In this document: positions 7,407-8,813 of the stretch, one piece after another
Position numbering within the stretch: position 1 is the first letter of the stretch
How the letters are laid out: each line of letters starts with the position of its first letter
Origin: DAOVDI01 sp965373045
GTDB taxonomy: Bacteria; Acidobacteriota; Aminicenantia; Aminicenantales; Aminicenantaceae
Reading direction: 5' to 3'
NCBI GenBank assembly: GCA_965373045.1
Contig: CBDVEQ010000118.1
Span: forward strand, 1 to 8,813
DNA length: 8,813 bases
Notes under the pieces: generated by a model
Told to the model about the DNA's origin: nothing
Seen by the model: only the letters and a program-made list of their open reading frames with translations
Databases searched by the model: none
Program-made: the position numbers and the translations under genes

Positions 7407-7431
7407 TCTTCCGGTCTTTTTATAGACAAGA
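7407..7431 (+). promoter_or_regulatory. Possible hairpin masking the gcvPA ribosome binding site
   Basis: TCTT (7407-7410) and GTCT (7414-7417) pair with AGAC (7424-7427) and AAGA (7428-7431), with a CCG bulge on one side and a six-base loop. The right arm contains part of the weak purine-rich AAGAGA that would serve gcvPA. The pairing is seen; a regulatory role is speculative. Confidence 0.25.
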
Positions 7432-7442
7432 GATTATTTAAA

Positions 7443-8810
7443 ATGAGTTATATTTCCCTTAGTGATAAAGATCAAAAGGATATGCTGGCAAAGATTGGTG
7501 TTCGATCTATTGATGAATTATTCCAATGTATTCCTGAAAATATAAGACTCGACCGGAACCTGAAAGTTCCGAATGCACATACAGAGCTGGAATTGATCAA
7601 GCGCTTCCTGTTGTTGTCGGAAAAGAATACGTACAACGGCTATTTGTCCTTTCTGGGCGCAGGTGCTTATCAACACTTTATTCCTGCCGCAGTGGACTAC
7701 CTGAGTATACGGGGAGAATTCGTCAGCCCCTATACGCCTTACCAACCTGAGGTCAGCCAGGGAACGCTTCAATCGATCTTCGAGTTCCAGACAATGATCT
7801 GTCAGCTTACCGGGATGGATATCGCCAATGCTTCTCTTTATGATGGTGCTTCCGGGGCGGCAGAAGCTGTTTTGATGGCCAATCGCCTGACGCGAAAGAA
7901 CAAGGTGCTGGTTGCAAAGTCCATTCATCCGCATTACAGAAACGTGATCGAGACATATACACAGAATCTGGATCTTCATATAGAAGAGATAGGATATACG
8001 GATACAGGGCAGGTCGATCTGAATGGGCTAAAGGATTTGCTGGATGATCAAACCTCTGCTGTGGTCATCCAGTCCCCGAACTTTTTCGGTGCTATAGAAC
8101 CTTTTGAAGAAATTACAGAACAATCACGGAAAAACAATTCATTGTCTGTTTTTCTGGTTGCGGAGGCGGTTTCAATGGGTATCCTGGAAGCTCCAGGAAA
8201 ACTTGGAGCCGACATCGTGACCGGAGAGGCACAATCATTCGGAATGCCTCTGAGTTTTGGAGGCCCTTATCTTGGCTTTATGGCATGCTCTAAACAGTTC
8301 ATCCGGCAGTTTCCGGGCAGGATAGTCGGTCAGACACAGGATATTGATGGGAATACAGGATATGTGTTGACGCTGTCTACCCGGGAGCAGCATATCCGCA
8401 GGGAAAAGGCCACTTCCAATATATGCACAAATCAAGCCCTCTGTGCGCTGAGGGCGACAATCTTCCTGGAATTGATGGGGGAGGAAGGCTTTATGGACAT
8501 GGCCCGGCAAAACATGCAGAAGGCAAATTATGCTTTTGAACAATTAAACAGACTGCAGGGTATAAAGCCGAGATTCAGCGGCAGGATCTTTAATGAATTT
8601 GTGCTCGCTTTTGAAAGACCATGGCTTGAAATAGATTTAATGCTTCGTGAGAAAAAAATCTGCGGTGGATTTCCTCTGGAAAAGGACTTTCCTGAACTTA
8701 AAAATTGTGTCCTTTTTAATGTTACGGAGATGCACACAAAAGAGGATATTGATAGATTGACGGCTGCTTTAAAAGAAGCTCTTGGAACACAACAAGGGGG
8801 AAAACAATGA
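7443..8810 (+). CDS. gcvPA: Glycine dehydrogenase (decarboxylating) subunit 1, P protein alpha
   Basis: A 455-residue subunit equivalent to the N-terminal half of single-chain P protein. With the beta subunit it forms the PLP enzyme that decarboxylates glycine and loads the aminomethyl group onto H protein. Characteristic motifs are FLGAGAYQHFIPAAVDYL (70-87), SPYTPYQPEVSQGTLQSIFEFQ (95-116), SLYDGASGAAEA (131-142), GEAQSFGMPLSFGGPYLGF (261-279) and LSTREQHIRREKATSNICTNQ (311-331). The PLP-binding lysine belongs to the beta subunit, so its absence here is expected. The length of about 450 is normal for the split form. The ATG has only a weak upstream purine tract (AAGAGA, about 10 bases away). 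The stop TGA overlaps the start of the next gene as ATGA, implying coupled translation of the two P subunits. Confidence 0.95.
   Translation: MSYISLSDKDQKDMLAKIGVRSIDELFQCIPENIRLDRNLKVPNAHTELELIKRFLLLSEKNTYNGYLSFLGAGAYQHFIPAAVDYLSIRGEFVSPYTPYQPEVSQGTLQSIFEFQTMICQLTGMDIANASLYDGASGAAEAVLMANRLTRKNKVLVAKSIHPHYRNVIETYTQNLDLHIEEIGYTDTGQVDLNGLKDLLDDQTSAVVIQSPNFFGAIEPFEEITEQSRKNNSLSVFLVAEAVSMGILEAPGKLGADIVTGEAQSFGMPLSFGGPYLGFMACSKQFIRQFPGRIVGQTQDIDGNTGYVLTLSTREQHIRREKATSNICTNQALCALRATIFLELMGEEGFMDMARQNMQKANYAFEQLNRLQGIKPRFSGRIFNEFVLAFERPWLEIDLMLREKKICGGFPLEKDFPELKNCVLFNVTEMHTKEDIDRLTAALKEALGTQQGGKQ
8795..8800 (+). promoter_or_regulatory. Ribosome binding site of the next gene (presumed gcvPB)
   Basis: AGGGGG inside the end of gcvPA lies 6 bases before the overlapping ATG at 8807. 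It supports a real translation start there. Confidence 0.6.
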
Positions 8811-8813
8811 TAC
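8807..8813 (+). CDS. gcvPB: Start of next gene, presumed glycine dehydrogenase subunit 2 (partial)
   Basis: Only ATG ATA C is visible before the window ends. The ATG overlaps the TGA of gcvPA in an ATGA arrangement and has a good ribosome binding site upstream. Identification as gcvPB rests only on context: the split alpha subunit needs a beta subunit, which is normally encoded directly downstream. No protein sequence can be judged. Confidence 0.55.

Noticed and set aside
7518..7979. Minus-strand open frame of 153 codons inside gcvPA
   Set aside because: It is a shadow of gcvPA, whose motifs in this stretch are unmistakable.
7443..8810. Loss of the PLP-binding lysine in glycine decarboxylase
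   Set aside because: The alpha subunit of the split enzyme normally lacks it; the lysine is on the beta subunit, which lies beyond the window.

Overview
The window is ordinary, densely packed bacterial chromosome holding two divergent gene blocks that meet at an AT-rich intergenic region of about 140 bases (roughly 5726-5867). The sequence leans towards AT by eye. Genes are spaced by a few bases or overlap, and most have strong AGGAGG-type ribosome binding sites, which indicates a bacterium. I see no mobile element, rRNA, tRNA, CRISPR array or phage gene. The combination of a GldA/ABC-2 permease/GldG/DUF4340 module, a long ArgRS and a split glycine decarboxylase would suit an anaerobic, deep-branching bacterium such as an Acidobacteriota/Aminicenantes-like lineage. 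That placement is only inference from gene content.

Left block (minus strand, read from 5725 down to 1): argS, then an ABC transporter ATPase, an ABC-2 type permease, a GldG-like membrane protein and a DUF4340 protein that runs off the left edge. Gaps are 19, 2 and 3 bases, then a 4-base overlap, so the five genes look like one operon. The last four form a recognised but functionally obscure export-type module. The ATPase and permease make a transporter, and GldG plus the DUF4340 protein are membrane-anchored extracytoplasmic partners. A good sigma-70-like promoter lies so close to the argS start that the mRNA would be nearly leaderless.

Right block (plus strand, from 5868 to the right edge): gcvT, gcvH and gcvPA, followed by the first bases of a further gene overlapping the gcvPA stop, almost certainly gcvPB. 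Together these encode the T, H and two-subunit P proteins of the glycine cleavage system. That system decarboxylates glycine on PLP, moves the aminomethyl group onto the lipoyl arm of H protein, and releases ammonia and methylene-tetrahydrofolate through T protein. The L protein is not in the window.

I did not find a convincing new biological system. The points most worth a second look are the near-leaderless argS promoter, the long and divergent ArgRS, and the co-transcription of the GldA/F/G-DUF4340 module with a tRNA synthetase.
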